Shown here piece by piece: positions 5,956 to 6,321 of a DNA stretch of 6,321 nucleotides; position 1 is the first letter of the stretch; each line of letters opens with the position of its first letter. The stretch spans positions 1-6,321 of the forward strand of contig CANINJ010000117.1 of NCBI GenBank assembly GCA_947468985.1, in the 5' to 3' direction. The position numbers were made by a program, and so were the translations under genes. The DNA is from Bacteroidota bacterium. Lineage in GTDB: Bacteria; Bacteroidota; Bacteroidia; Flavobacteriales; Flavobacteriaceae. Below the pieces are notes generated by a model. That model made no database searches and was not told the origin of the DNA. It saw only the letters and a list, made by a program, of their open reading frames with translations.

Positions 5956-6321
5956 TTATTGAATTTTTGAAGCCAATAAATAGATGACTGCCATTCGAAT
6001 AGCAACACCATTTTCTACTTGGTTCAAAATTAAAGATTGTTGAGAATCGGCAACATCCGAAGTGATTTCTACTCCTCGATTAATTGGTCCTGGGTGCATT
6101 ATAACAATTTCTTTATTTAGCGAATCTAAAAGTGTTTTATCAACACCATATTGTTGTGCATATTCCCTTGTTGAAGGAAAAAAGTTAACATCCATTCGTT
6201 CGTTTTGAACGCGTAACATATTAGCCACATCACACCATTCCAGCGCTTTACGTAAATTAGATTCAACTGAAACTCCAAGTGATTCAATATGTCTTGGAAT
6301 TAGCGTTTTAGGGCCACAAAC
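5956..6321 (-). CDS. pyrB: Aspartate carbamoyltransferase catalytic subunit, C-terminal 121 residues
   Basis: PyrB joins carbamoyl phosphate and aspartate to form carbamoyl-aspartate, the committed step of pyrimidine synthesis. Only the C-terminal, aspartate-binding domain is in the window; the frame is open to the right edge and the start lies beyond it. The visible part begins VCGPKTLIPRHIESLG, continues with CDVANMLRVQNERMD, which corresponds to the aspartate-binding RVQxER segment, and has IMHPGPINRGVEITSDVAD, the conserved HPxPxxR(G/D) loop that closes over substrate. It ends VENGVAIRMAVIYLLASKIQ, which is the normal end of the family, so the 3' end is intact. The HPGPINRG form resembles the Bacillus-type enzyme, which acts without a regulatory subunit. 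No pyrI is seen on the downstream side. The STAS-like gene starts 18 bases after its stop. Regulation, for example by PyrR, would lie upstream outside the window. Confidence 0.96.
   Translation of the reverse strand, partial: VCGPKTLIPRHIESLGVSVESNLRKALEWCDVANMLRVQNERMDVNFFPSTREYAQQYGVDKTLLDSLNKEIVIMHPGPINRGVEITSDVADSQQSLILNQVENGVAIRMAVIYLLASKIQ

Overview
The window looks like an ordinary chromosomal stretch of a low-GC member of the Bacteroidota, most likely Flavobacteriaceae and probably Flavobacterium. The evidence is A/T-rich coding, absence of clear Shine-Dalgarno sequences, promoter-like motifs of the Bacteroidota type, protein sequences that read like flavobacterial PriA, NadC, RNase Z and PyrB, and intergenic repeats of a style I associate with Flavobacterium genomes. 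All six genes lie on the minus strand, so transcription runs from high to low coordinates. There is no gene-free stretch longer than about 260 bases.

Layout in the direction of transcription. (1) 6321-4600: the 3' end of pyrB (aspartate carbamoyltransferase, pyrimidine synthesis), then a 110-aa STAS-like protein 18 bases later, then rnz (RNase Z, tRNA 3' processing) after a 99-base gap that holds a short GC-rich hairpin. (2) 4599-4343: an intergenic region with a roughly 100-base imperfect palindromic repeat, a strong 16-base-arm inverted repeat, and a candidate nadC promoter that overlaps that inverted repeat. (3) 4342-1: nadC (NAD synthesis), a YihY/BrkB-type membrane protein 16 bases downstream, a second copy of the palindromic repeat, an exported DUF2147 protein, and priA (replication restart helicase), which runs off the left edge without its last part.

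The genes serve unrelated housekeeping roles: nucleotide and NAD synthesis, tRNA maturation, the envelope and replication restart. Grouping is by co-orientation and short spacing, and I infer two transcription units: pyrB/STAS-like/rnz and nadC/yihY/DUF2147/priA. I see no defence system, mobile element with a transposase, CRISPR array or RNA gene.

The points worth a second look are non-coding or small. They are two diverged copies of a hairpin repeat whose stem pairing is kept although its sequence changed, the inverted repeat in the nadC promoter, a TTG start for rnz, a DEEN instead of DEEH helicase box in PriA, and the uncharacterised STAS-like protein between pyrB and rnz. I do not think the window holds a new multi-gene system.
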